Positions 32,190 through 43,388 of a DNA stretch of 64,000 nt are shown here, piece after piece; within the stretch, counting starts at the first letter, position 1; each line of letters begins with the position of its first letter. The notes beneath the pieces are model-generated. The model searched no databases. It was not told the origin of the DNA and saw nothing but the letters and a program-made list of their open reading frames with translations. Where the stretch lies: assembly GCA_030015575.1 (NCBI GenBank), contig CM057344.1, forward strand, positions 598,990,410 to 599,054,409. The letters run 5' to 3'. Origin of the DNA: Agapanthus africanus. Its lineage: Eukaryota > Streptophyta > Magnoliopsida > Asparagales > Amaryllidaceae. The position numbers were made by a program, and so were the translations under genes.

Positions 32190-33844
32190 GCCCCTACTCA
32201 TTCCCGCGGGATAAGACAAAGAGGCTATTTGAGCTGGCAATACGCAACAGACTTATAAACTTGCCAAATCCAAGGTGACCGCCACAACCCACTGAGGTGA
32301 ATAACCCCAACTATTGCCCTTACCATCAAACGGTAAGCCATCCGATTGAGGATTTATTCGTTTTCAAAGGATGGATTGAAGATCAATACCTCCAGGGGAA
32401 GTTTTCACTGTCCGAAAAGTGGAAGGTGAACCCGCCACAGCCGCATATGCCTAAGAAGGCAGATACACCAGGGGCAACCTGTTCCTTTATTGAAGAAGCT
32501 CCATGGGAGGTCGTGCTGTCAACTAAAACCAAAAGAATGCTGAGGGACCTTCAGGCGTGCCCGGCGGTCGAATGGAAGGACCCGCTTGAACCTCAAATCA
32601 TCGAAGGGATGTTGAAGCCACGCCCAACAACAAAGATTCGTGGGGATGGCCTGAATACTCACACCCAACCGTCAAAATCTTCGAAGAAAAAGAAGAAGAA
32701 ATCCAAAAAGCCCGTGAAGCCTGGAGACAAGCGCACGGATTTTCAGAAACAGATTGACGTGCTGGAGGAGTACAATCAAAAGACGCGGACTCCCGTCACG
32801 CTGCAAGAGTTCCTCAACCACGTCTTTCAGGAGGAAGATGATGAAGAAAGCTCATCGGATGAATCCGAGGGATATGTGGCGAGTTGTCATGTGATTTCCC
32901 ACTCGGAAGATGAGAAAACTCTTGGCACTGAGGAACTGGGGGCACAGCCTGAGCCAGAACTTGTATGGCCAACAGATGAAATGATCGACGCTTTTCTAGA
33001 CGAGATTCGTTTGAAGAGTAAAGCCGATCAGGAGCGTGAGATGGCTGCATCGGAAGGAGCCAAACGCAGGCGACTAAACGAAAGAGTCAAAGCACTCCCG
33101 CCGGATCGAAAGACATCCGATGCGAATAAAAACGTGTTCAAGATGAGGAAAAGGTTTGCCAAAGCCATGTCAGTAGGGATGAAGCTACCACCCTCGGAAG
33201 AGAACGCGTTCGATGGGGCGGAGAGGCACCCTAATTATTGCTCTTATCATCGGAAAATTTCACACCCCACTGAGGAGTGCGACGCTTTTAAGGTGTGGTG
33301 GCAAGGATATGTTGCTCACCGGCAACATTTTAAGCACATGAAACGTAAGACTCGTCGGGAACGAAGAGGTACGGCCGAAGGACACAAAAGAACTGCCGGC
33401 AATTGTTACATGGTTAACGCCGGAGGGTCGCAAGTTCTCACCTTTGGGAGCGACTCTGATGAAGAAATGGCTCTGGGCCCTCTCTTTAAAGAATCCGTTT
33501 TAGGGAAAGAGGGAGAACCAGAGGCCTGCGAAAACATTCAGCTGCGCAATCGCACGCTCCCGGAAAATCTCGGACCCGCGAATAGAAAAGATAAGGGAAA
33601 GGAAAAGGCCGCCGAGGATATCACCTTAGATGGCCAAGTCATGAAAGAGTTGACTGCCAAAGACCCTCTCAGGAAGGGTAAGGTGGACTATAACATCCTA
33701 GCACACCTAAGGAAGCTACCTTCTCAGCTCAGCATTCTTGATGCCCTCCTATTATCAAAAGAAGCGCGAGACTCATTAATCAAGGCGTTACAAGAACCCG
33801 AGCAATTCCAAGCCTTCCTCGTCGAAGAAAAGGATGAAGGATGA
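32190..33844 (+). pseudogene. First and second CHHC modules and acidic linker of Gypsy-2
   Basis: The frame continues from gag after the shift, with a TGA near 32276 before the open stretch from 32297. Module 1 (about 32309-32350) reads YCPYHQTVSHPIED followed by Leu where Gypsy-1 has the final Cys, so its last metal ligand is lost. Module 2 (about 33236-33275) is intact (YCSYHRKISHPTEEC). The stretch between is Lys-rich then acidic. An inserted base near 33831 ends this frame. Confidence 0.8.
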
Positions 33845-34565
33845 ACTGGAAAAAGTACACACGGCCGACATCACTTTCGGCAACGAAGACCTTCTCCTCG
33901 GGACGTGCGACCACAACCGTCCCCTATACGTCTCTGGATATTGCCACGATATCAAGATAGGCAAGATCCTCGTGGATAATGGATCCTCCGTCAATCTCCT
34001 TAATGTTCGGGTGTTGAAGGAAATCTGCATGAGCGTACAACACCTCGCTCGTGACAAAATTACCATCTCCGGTTTCGACTCCCAGTCATCACGGACTCTC
34101 GGATCTGTGATATTAACACTACGCTTCGGGCTGCTGGTTACGGACATCAAGTTTCACGTCATTGACACCAAGACCTGCTACAACGCCTTGCTCGGTCGTC
34201 CTTGGTTACACGAGTACAACATCATCCCTTCTACACAGCATCAGTGTATGAAGTACTTTAAGGATGGTTTCGAGTATACCGTAACAGGTGAGCTGAACCC
34301 ATTTTCCATGAACGAAGTCTGCAAGTACGAAGATGCAAAGTACTTTTTGCCAGACTTCGAGGATACAGAAAAGTGTCGCAAGCCGGAGGACAAAGCCGCC
34401 GCCACCATCCCTGTTTTCGGGAGCGATACCGAAGAAGAAGAAGAGATAGTTTACGCTGGGCCATCTCGACGGAACAACCCGGGACCGTCCGCCCCCATAT
34501 TGATCTTCGGAAGTGACTCGGAAGACGAGGTTAATGCCGTGTTCTCCAGTCGGCCGTCAATATAA
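33834..34565 (+). pseudogene. Aspartic protease region of Gypsy-2
   Basis: A retropepsin-like domain: VDNGSSVNLL near 33972-34000 and ALLGRPWLH near 34180-34210, in a 243-residue frame. Two acidic FGSD motifs follow (near 34418 and 34506); the third lies upstream near 33446. It ends at TAA 34563-34565, after which the same frame continues into the RT linker. Confidence 0.83.
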
Positions 34566-34589
34566 GCATCCCCTAGCGATGATCAGAGT

Positions 34590-35786
34590 TTGCAAATCAC
34601 CATGGTGCCGCAGGAACACTACAATGATCTTGACGCACTTCAAGTTTACAATGTGCAGGACCTGCAGATGTTTTACGTCCCTCCCAGGCGAAAGGGTGAA
34701 AAGGTGATCCTATTCTACCGATCCTCGGAAATGAGAGTAGAGAAAGAGATCTGGCATGGCGCGGATTCTACACTCGATAAGCTTCAACCCATCCGTTTTC
34801 CCAGATACTACACAAACGGATTGAAAAGGCTATTGAAGCGCCAAGGGGTACCCTTAAAACAGACTATTCGACAAGCTCGATTCTATAACAGGATTTGGGA
34901 TGTCCCTGGGACTCAGCGCAAATTGCCCAACGGGAGAATGGAAACGCTTGGGCTTGGATACGTCAGATCCGGGAAACGGGAACGAGTCCACAGTAGCTAC
35001 GCCATATATAACTTCGATGAAGAAGAGGACGTCCTGTCAGAAAGCGCCGACCCCGTGTCGAAACAAGATCTCGCAATCAAAATGCCGAGTCCATCATTTG
35101 AAGAAAGAATGGACAAGCTTATCAGGAAAGCGGGTCAAAAAGCTCGGGACGACCACAATCGCGAAAAGGCCATCTACGAGAAGTCCAGGATGCAACGTCT
35201 TCTTCAACAGGCTGCAAAAGACGAAGATGCTCCTCCCTGTCAACCTGCCGTGCAAAAGGCCCGACGCAGAGGCAGAAATAAGTCAAGGAGCGGAAAAGGC
35301 ATCCGACAACGACAAAGAGGGACTGGAAAGTCACGTAATCGAGAATTGGGCGGTCCGGATTTGTCCCTCATGAAGAAGATGAGTCGAGCATACTCCTTTC
35401 CTCGAGATAAGACGGAGAAAATACTTGATCTCGCATTAAAACATCGAATGATTACATTGCCAGAGTCTAAGCACCCTGAGCAAGCTAACGAGATCTCTCA
35501 TCCGGGCTACTGCTCTTATCACAGAGCCATAGGACACCCCATCGAAGACTGCTTCACCTTCAAGAACTGGGTCGAAGACCAGTACCAGCAAGGCAGATTT
35601 GCTTTATCCAGCAGCTGGAGAGTAACGCCGCCACAAAAGCACGAACCCAAAGCCGCAAGAGCAGAACCGGATCTACATCGATCTTGGAAGCAGATTCGCA
35701 CCTGTCACATGATTACAATATTGAAAGAGGACCCGAGAACAGGGATGACCTTCCCTGGTGCTTTGAAAATAGCAATGATGAGGTGA
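34590..35786 (+). pseudogene. Linker with third CHHC module of Gypsy-2
   Basis: Same frame as the protease. It includes the conserved FYVPPRR, VILFYRSSE and RQARFYN motifs, an Arg/Lys-rich region and the third module (YSFPRDKTEKILDLA, then YCSYHRAIGHPIEDC near 35506-35550, then FTFKNWVEDQY). Near 35735 one base is missing compared with Gypsy-1, so residues after that are out of frame and RT continues in the frame at 35684-36139. Confidence 0.78.
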
Positions 35787-37894
35787 TCTCAGAATTTCCG
35801 CCAGCTCCGAAAGAACTGGAGGATGGAATACATACCACTGCAGATAACCTCAAGAAAATTGAGTTGGGAACGGCGAACGACCCGCGACCGACATTTGTCA
35901 GCGAGCTACTATCTGAAGAAAGGGTGGCTGCATTAAGAGACGTCCTTATACAGCATAAAGATTGCTTCGCATGGAACTATTCCGAAATGCCGGGACTAGA
36001 TCCAGAAGTTGCTGTGCATAAATTGGCGATATCCCCAGGCGTCAAGCCAATCAAACAGGCGCCGAGGAGAATGCGGCTCGAGCTTGAGATGAGCATTAAC
36101 GCCGAAGTCAAGAAGCTGATCGATTCTGGGTTTATCTAAGAAGTTCAATATCCTGACTGGATCGCCAACATCGTCCCGGTAATGAAGAAAAATGGGACAG
36201 TGCGCATATGCGTGGACTTCCGGGATCTCAATAAAGCTTGCCCGAAGGACGATTTCCCAGTGCCGGTCACCGAGCTGATGATAGATAATACGTCCACTCA
36301 CGAAGTTTTCTCCTTCATGGACGGCTCATCAGGATACAATCAGATAAAGATGCATCCCGAAGACCAGAAGCACACCGCTTTCCGGACTCCTTTGGGTATA
36401 TTCTGCTACAAAGTTATGCCCTTCGGTTTAAAGAACACCGGTACTACCTATCAAAGGGCTATGACAAAGATCTTTGATGATCTCATACATGAAATCGTCG
36501 AGTGCTATATCGACGACCTCGTAGTGAAGAGCATGTCATATGAAGAGCATTTAGAGCATCTGAAGACCGTATTTCAATGCCTTCGGCAATATAATTTGAA
36601 GATGAATCCCCTCAAATGCGCGTTCGGAGTCTCCTCAGGTAAATTCCTGGGATTCATCGTCCGACACCGAGGTATCGAGATAGATCCGTCCAAGATCAAG
36701 GCGATCATGGAAATGCCGCCGCCAAGGACTCTCAAACAGTTGCGGTCTCTCCAAGGGAAGCTCGCATACATCTGGCGATTTATAGCCAATCTCTCCGGCA
36801 AGTGCCGCCCTTACAGTCACCTGATGAAGAAGGGAACCCCGTTTGTCTGGGATCACAAATGCCAAGGCGCACTGGATGAGATCAAGCAATACCTGCAGAA
36901 CCCGCCAGTGTTGGCTGTTCCGGTTAAGGGAAAGCCTCTCATTCTTTACACAACCGCCCTCGAAGGTTCCTTAGGCGCATTATGGGCACAAGAGAATGAC
37001 CAAGGGAAGGAAAGAGCACTCTACTACTTAAGTCGAGTTCTACTGGGGGCAGAAGGCAACTACTCCCCTATTGAAAAACACTGTCTGGCGTTGATCTTCG
37101 CGATAACAAAGCTCAGGCACTATGCGTTGGCGCATGAGGTCTGTCTCATTTCAAAGGTGGACCCTCTTAAATATTTAATGTCAAAGGCCATATTGACGGG
37201 ACGACTCGCTAAATGGGCCCTGCTCTTGATGGAGTTCTCGATAACATATCAGCCTCTCAAGGCAGTGAAAGGCCAAGCCATCGCCGACTTCCTTGCTGAG
37301 CACCCAGTACCTACCGGTTCTCCTCTGAATTGCGATCTGCCAGACGAACATGCGTTTGACACGATCGATGGTGGTGATACCCGATGGGAGCTTTATTTCG
37401 ATGGAGCATCCTCCGTAAAGAAGCGCAAACAAAGTACCCCAATGATCAAATCGGGGGTAGGCCTCATCTTCATAACTCCTCAGGGAGGAATAATGCGCTT
37501 CGCTTTCTCCTTAACGGAGCCGAGGACGAATAACGAAGCTGAATACGAAGCTTTGATAGCAGGCCTCGAGATCGCCATCGGCATGGGAATTGAAAACCTC
37601 CTCATATACGGGGATTCTCAACTGGTCGTTAGTCAAGTAAATGGTGACTACCAAACGTGCAAACCAGAGTTGGTGAAGTATGGTGAAAAGGTGCGACAAC
37701 TGTTGACCCAAATTCTCTCCTATACTCTGGAAAGCATACCATGCGCGGAAAACAGCAAAGCAGACGCGTTGGCCAAGCTCGCTAAAGAACTGGCTGACGA
37801 GAACCTTGATGACGTTAAAATCGTGGTGCAAAGCCGTCGGGTGCTTGCCCCAGCAGAAATATCTCCGGTATCATCCGAAGAGAAGGGTGACTGA
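35740..37894 (+). pseudogene. pol: Reverse transcriptase, RNase H and archaeal-type RNase H of Gypsy-2
   Basis: One frame with a TAA at 36137-36139 just before the conserved EVQYPDW of RT. RT motifs: VDFRDLNKACPKD, FMDGSSGYNQI, YIDD at 36506-36517, FLGFIV. Ty3-type RNase H at about 36945-37180 (ALYYLSRVL, SPIEKHCLALIFA). The second RNase H at about 37385-37780 has its acidic residues in FDGASS (37400), NNEAEYEAL, YGDSQL and NSKADALA. This dual arrangement is the Tat hallmark. A two-base deletion near 37890 shifts the frame before integrase. Confidence 0.93.
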
Positions 37895-39188
37895 GCAGAC
37901 GACCCTACAAATAAGAGACTGTGAGAAGATCGAGGACTGGAGGGAAGTCTTCATAGACTACTTTAAGTCCCACCGAATGCCCGAAGAAGCGTCATCAAGA
38001 CATCAGCTCATGAAACGAGCTCTATCTTTCGCTTTCGTCAACGATACCCTATACAAGAGATCATTTGATTCTCTATGGCTGAGATGCTTAGGACCTGACG
38101 AAGCAGAAAGAGTCGTTCAGGAAGTTCATGACGGAATCTGTGGTTCTCATCAAGCAGGCCCAAAGATGAAGTTAAAAATTAAACGGATGGGTTACTACTG
38201 GCCCACGATGATCCAGGACTGCCTCGAATATGCGAAGCAATGCCACTCATGCCAAATCCATGGGGACTTTATCCACCAGCATCCAAATCCACTCCATCCA
38301 ACGGTGGCTAGCTGGCCATTCGAAATGTGGGGAACTGACATAGTCGGCCCTATCGAACCAGCATTGTCCAGGGGACATCGTTTCATCTTGGCGACGACTG
38401 ATTACTTCTCCAAATGGGCAGAGGCAGTGCCATTGAGGGAAGTGAAGACGGAGAATATTCTCCATTTCTTCAAGACGTACGTCATATATCGGTTTGGAAC
38501 TCTGCGACGGATCATCTCCGATAACGGGCCAGCTTACAGAAGCCACAAGATCAGTCGCTTCGCGCAACAACACAATATAGACTGGAGATATTCTTTAGTT
38601 TACAATCCACGAGCTAATGGTCTAGCCGAGGCCTTCAACAAGACCCTGACGAAGATCATGAAAAAGACGGTGTCCCGAAATAAGAGAGACTGGCACGAGA
38701 GATTGCAAGAAGCTCTCTGGGCATATCGAACCACGTTCAAGACGGCCACGAACACAACGCCATACGCGTTGGTATTTGGGACGGAAGCAGTACTCCCTCT
38801 CAAGATAGAGTTACCCTCTCTATGAGTGGCGGTCCACTATGAGCCGACGGACGAAGAAAATGCTCACCTTCGGCGTGAGGAGCTTGATGCCCTTGATGAA
38901 ACCCGGCTCATAGCGCAACAAAATCTGGAAGCTTACAAAGCAAAGATGACGCACTCATACGAAAGATTGACCAGGCCAAGGACATTCCGCCAAGGCGAAC
39001 TCGTGCTAGTGGTCAAAAGGCCTATGATCCCCAATCGCGCCAAGCGGGGAAAATTCGAGCCAAACTATGAAGGCCCATACATCATAGATAAGGTCTACCA
39101 GGGTGGAGCCTATCTACTCATGAATATGCACGGTGAAAGGCCTTTCAGGCCAATAAACGACCGCTTCCTAAAGAAATACTACGCTTAA
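37893..39188 (+). pseudogene. Integrase of Gypsy-2
   Basis: The integrase frame is 37806-38825, but the upstream part overlaps RNase H out of register. HHCC zinc finger: EVHDGICGSH then CHSC near 38115-38260. Catalytic triad: Asp 38337-38339 (GTDIVGP), Asp 38520-38522 (SDNGPAY), Glu 38628-38630 (NGLAEAFN). TGA at 38823-38825 separates the core from the C-terminal part (38826-39188), which has the GPYxI-type motif GPYIIDKVYQGGAYLL and ends at TAA. No chromodomain is seen, as expected for Tat. Confidence 0.92.
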
Positions 39189-39284
39189 TGGGCCACAGCC
39201 TAGGTCAATGATAGATGACGACGACTATGTCCGCTCGCTATTCTCCTAAGCTCAAGCTCTATAAGTAGTAGCCGGCCCTCTCCA

Positions 39285-39375
39285 CAACGGACCGAAACGT
39301 CCTTAAACTAATGACGGACCGAAACGTCCTTAAACTAACGACGTACCGAAACGTCCTTAAAACTACTACCGCAAC
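39285..39375 (+). repeat. GGACCGAAACGTCC hairpins after pol
   Basis: Two complete copies and one with GTAC in place of GGAC, each followed by TTAAACTAA. Same design as the GGAC/GTCC units in the LTR. Confidence 0.7.
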
Positions 39376-39439
39376 ATCCTTAGGCCGACGAGACGAATAA
39401 AAAAAAAAATAATAAATAAATAAATAAATAAAAATAAAA

Positions 39440-39700
39440 AATGGTATGTCCATAAGCAAAAAGGGCACGGATGAAAACCCGAAAGGGCTCCGTGAGTAAA
39501 AACAGCAGGGCTACCGGCGAGTGTTCGTGAAAACCCGAAAGGGCGCGACCTCGTAAAAAAAAAAGAAAAAAAATGTATAATAAAAAACGGTATGTCCATA
39601 AGCAAAAAGGGCACGGATGAAAACCCGAAAGGGCTCCGTGAGTAAAAACAGCAGGACTACCGGCGAGTGTTTGTGAAAACACGAAAGGGCGCAACCTCGT
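39440..39700 (+). repeat. About 145-bp direct repeat with GAAA-tetraloop mini-hairpins
   Basis: Two copies contain ATGGTATGTCCATAAGC and two CCCGAAAGGG hairpins each (39478-39487, 39534-39543, 39624-39633; the fourth is broken to CACGAAAGGG). A homologous copy is in Gag-3 at 15680-15790. Confidence 0.8.
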
Positions 39701-39704
39701 TAAA

Positions 39705-39925
39705 GGACACTTGCAGGGTCCTCACGACCTTGTAAGGAGAAACCACCCGCGTGAGATCCTTACGACTCACAAGGGAGTAACACACTTAGGGATCCCCACG
39801 ATTCCTAAGGAGGAAATACACTTGCGAGATCCTCACGACTCGCAAGGAGAACTCTCTTATGGGACCTTCACGGCTCATAAGACTTGAAAGTCTTAAGTTA
39901 CAGAGACCTAAACCTGTGTTTAAGC
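39705..39925 (+). repeat. Five-hairpin cassette 4 (Gypsy-2)
   Basis: Hairpin 3 arms CTTAGGGATC and GATTCCTAAG (one G-T position that would be a wobble in RNA), hairpin 4 CTTGCGAG and CTCGCAAG, hairpin 5 CTTATGGG and CTCATAAG (one wobble). Loops remain ATCC(T/C)CACGA-like. Confidence 0.83.
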
Positions 39926-40059
39926 AAAATCCCCCACAACCTTCGACATTGCCCTACAAGCGGCTCATACTGACCCTTGTATACAATCCACGGGCGCGAA
40001 TAAGCACCTCCCCAGCAAAGTCCCACCCGTGACTAGGGGTATGTCCCTATGGTGAACAA

Positions 40060-40280
40060 CCCTTATGAGTCCTCTCGACTTAAAAGGAGAAAGCCCTCTT
40101 GTAAGATCCTTACGAATTACAGAGGAACATACACTTAGGAATCCTCACGATTCCTAGGGAGAAAATACACCTACGAGATCCTCACGACTTGTAGGGAGAA
40201 ATACCTTTATGAGACCCTTACGGCTCATGAAGTCAAAAGCCTTAGTCGACGGGACCCTAACCCTGTTTGCTAAGCCACCT
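40060..40280 (+). repeat. Five-hairpin cassette 5 (Gypsy-2)
   Basis: Hairpin 3 CTTAGGAATC and GATTCCTAG, hairpin 4 CTACGAG and CTTGTAG (wobble), hairpin 5 TTTATGAG and CTCATGAA. The closing element reads CTTAG with CTAAGCC. Preceded by GTATACAATCCACGGGC at 39979-39995. Confidence 0.8.
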
Positions 40281-40404
40281 TTGTTCAACATCTACAGAGG
40301 CAGATGATAATTCGCTCCTGGCCATATCCCAGTTGTAGCGGTGCTGATCCCGAAATCTGTGTCTAATTTCAGGTTTATGGCGAAAAGTCAGTAGGCCGCA
40401 TGTG

Positions 40405-40755
40405 CATACGAGATAGCCGAAATGATGGGGCAACTTGCAATAAAAAGCAGCAAGTAAAAATGTATGCACGCAAAATAGCCGAAATGATGGGGCAACTCGC
40501 AATAAAAAACAGTGAGTAAAAATGAAATAAATAGCCGAAATGATTGGGCACCGCGAAAAATAGCCGAAATGATGGGGCAACTTGCAATAAAAAGCAGCAA
40601 GTAAAAATGTATGCATGCAAAATAGCCGAAATGATGGGGCAACTCGCAATAAAAAACAGCGAGTAAAAATGAAATAAATAGCCGAAATGATTGGGCACCG
40701 CGAAAAATAGCCGAAATGACCGGGCAATCGCGACCTCCGCGATATAAAAGCTGAA
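40405..40755 (+). repeat. AGCCGAAATGATGGGGCAA repeats with compensated stems
   Basis: About ten units. Some carry arms ACTTGC and GCAAGT around A-rich loops (40432-40458, 40578-40602), others ACTCGC and GCGAGT (about 40640-40665): one T-A pair replaced by C-G. One copy (40494-40517) has GTGAGT, a single unpaired step. The final copy has ATCGCG with CGCGAT. Confidence 0.85.
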
Positions 40756-41080
40756 ATAATAGAGCATCGTGGAAAAAGAAATAAAAAAAAGTTTTAATTT
40801 ATGCCCTACAGGTGATGTTCCATCACACCCTGTATACAATCCAAGGGTGTAAACTAAAAAGGGATCATACTTCTTCCCCAGGTTTCATCATAAGAAGAAG
40901 CAAAGTCTCGACGGGCCGCAAATGACTTAGAGATTATCTCAGCACTCGTCTCGTAACAACGAACACGACTTCAAGCGAAACGGAACAGCGGCAACCCCTA
41001 GTTCTATGGCTCGGCGATATACATATCACCAACAGTCAAACCTCCATTCCATGAAATACGGATACAATCAGCGAAATTCC

Positions 41081-42385
41081 TGGTTACGTGGAACGTGGAT
41101 AACGTCACTCTTTGACCCTGTGGAAAACGTCCAGAGCGGATCCTGGGCCTCGCAGAGCACGGCAGTGAACCCGTATGAAGCATCCAAAGCGGAGCCTAGT
41201 CCTCGCCGAAGACGGCAATGAACCCGTGTGAAGCATCTAGTGCAAAATTCCTGGTTACGTGGAACGCGGATAACGTCACTCTTTGACCCCGTGGAAAACG
41301 TCCAGAGCGGATCCTGGTCCTCGCAGAGCACGGCAGTGAACCCGTGTTAAGCATCCAAAGCGGAGCCTGGTCCTCTCCGAACACGGCAGTGAACCCGTGT
41401 GAAGCATCTAGTGCAAAATTCCTGATTACGTGGAACGCGGATAACGTCTCTTTGACCCCATGGAAAATGTCCAGAGCGGATCCTGGTCCTCGCAGAGCAC
41501 GGCAGTGAACCCATGTGAAGCATCCAGAGCGGAGCCTAGTCCTCGCCGAACATGGCAGTGAACCCGTATGAAGCATCTAGTGCAAAATCCCTGGTTACGT
41601 GGAACGCGGATAACGTTACTCTTTGACCCCGTGGAAAACATCCAGAGCGGATCCTGGTCCTCACAAAACACGGCAGTGAACCCGTGTGAAGCATCCAGAG
41701 CGGAGCCTAGTCCTCGCCAAACACGGCAGTGAACCCGTGTGAAACATCTAGTGCAAAATCCCTGGTTACGTGGAACGCGGATAACGTCATTCTTTGACCC
41801 CGTGGAAAACGTCCAGAGCGGATCCTGGTCCTCGCAGAACATGGTAGTGAACCCATGTGAAGCATCCAGAGCGGAGCCTAGTCCTCGCCAAACACGGCAG
41901 TGAACTCGTGTGAAGCATCTAGTGCAAAATCCCTGGTTACATGGAACGCGGATAACGTCACTCTTTGACCCCGTGGAAAACGTCCAGAGCGGATCCTGGT
42001 CCTCGCAGAACACGGCAGTGAACCCGTGTGAAGCATCCAGAGCGGAGCCTAGTCCTTGCCAAACACGGCAGTGAACCCGTGTGAAGCATCTAGTGCAAAA
42101 TTCCTGGTTACGTGGAACGCGGATAACGTCACTCTTTGACCCCGCGGAAAACATCCAGAGCGGATCCTGGTCCTCGCAGAGCACGGCAGTGAACCCGTGT
42201 GAAGCATCCAGAGCGGAGCCTAGTCCTCACCGAGCACGGCAGTGAACCCGTGTGAAGCATCTAGTGCAAAATCCCTGGTTACGTGGAACGCGGATAACGT
42301 CACTCTTTGACCCTGCGGAAAACGCCCAGAGCGGAGCCTAGTCCTCGCCAAGCACGGCAGTGAACCCGTGTGAAGCATCCAGAGC
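41081..42385 (+). repeat. 171-bp tandem repeat, about 8 copies
   Basis: TGGTTACGTGGAACGCGG recurs at 41081, 41252, 41423, 41592, 41763, 41934, 42105 and 42276, a period of 171 bp (one interval is 169). Each unit holds two related halves ending ACGGCAGTGAACCCGTGTG. A single copy lies in the Gypsy-1 LTR. Long minus-strand open frames here (171 is divisible by three) are artefacts. Confidence 0.96.
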
Positions 42386-42389
42386 AGAC

Positions 42390-42895
42390 ACCGGACTGTG
42401 GAGTCCTTAAAATCCATGGACTATGATGTCCTTAACCTCGACCGTAATGTCTTAAAACTAACGATCAACCACCCTGATTCTGTACCGATTCTACCTTGGT
42501 TTAAGGGTACATCTCTTCACTCCTTTGATACCTGGCGTTGTAATTCCTCAACGTCTTCAAAGAGGTGACGGGTCCCCGCAACCACACATTGGAATGTGGA
42601 GTCCTTAAATCCACGGACTATGAGGTCGTTAACCTTGACCGTGATGTCTTAAAACTAACATCGGACTGTGGAATCCCTAAATCCTCGGACTATGACGTCC
42701 TTAACCTTGACCGTGATGTCTTAAAACTAACATCGGACTGTGGGGTCCTTAAATCCACGGACTATGGCGTCCTTAACCTTGACCGTGATGTCTTAAAACT
42801 AACATCGGACTGTGGAGTCCTTAAATCCACGGACTATGACGTCCTTAACCTTGACCGCAATGTCTTTAAACTACGATACTTTGAGCAACCCCTGA
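42390..42895 (+). repeat. LTR-derived block inside the Gypsy-2 tail
   Basis: It contains the GGAC/GTCC array plus TTTAAGGGTACATCTCT, CGTTGTAATTCCTCAACGTC and AAAGAGGTGACGGGTCCC, matching the LTR at 28955-29245 and 50390-50690. Thus a piece of LTR sits in the internal tail. Confidence 0.85.
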
Positions 42896-42924
42896 CCCCG
42901 TGAAACATGGATAAGGGCGACCAC

Positions 42925-43155
42925 ATCCAGCACTTGCAGGTCCTCACGACCTATAAGGAAGAAAAACTCTCTTGTGAGATCCTTACGACTCTCAAGGGAA
43001 AACCCGCTTAAGAATCTTCACGGTTCTTAAGAAGAACTTACACCTATGGGATCCTCTCGACCCATAGGGAGAAAAACTCTTTATGAGACCCTCATGGCTC
43101 ATTAAGCGCAAAAGTCTTAGGAAGAAGATCTTAACCCTGAATCCTAAGCCATCGC
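42925..43155 (+). repeat. Five-hairpin cassette 6 (Gypsy-2)
   Basis: Hairpin 3 CTTAAGAATC and GGTTCTTAAG, hairpin 4 CCTATGGG and CCCATAGG, hairpin 5 TTATGAG and CTCATTAA. The closing element CTTAGGA with TCCTAAGCCATCGCT follows. It abuts the 3' end of the antisense gene. Confidence 0.8.
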
Positions 43156-43388
43156 TGCCCTGCAAGGAGATCCAGATAAATTGTCCGCAAAACACATTAA
43201 ATGAAAAGAGACACACCATTGAGAAGAAAATTGTATCTTTTATTCATAAACCAAAATGGATACAAAGTACAATTCATGAAAGAACAAAAAGAAAATACTC
43301 TCATCCATGAGTAGGTACAAAAAAAAAAGAAAGGAAAAGATATAAGTTTTCAAGCCGGTGGGCGATTTAGCAGCTTGGTCAGCTCATC

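Noticed and set aside
41196-42184. Long minus-strand open frames over the 171-bp array
   Set aside because: 171 is divisible by three, so any stop-free unit gives a long frame; sequence is purely repetitive.
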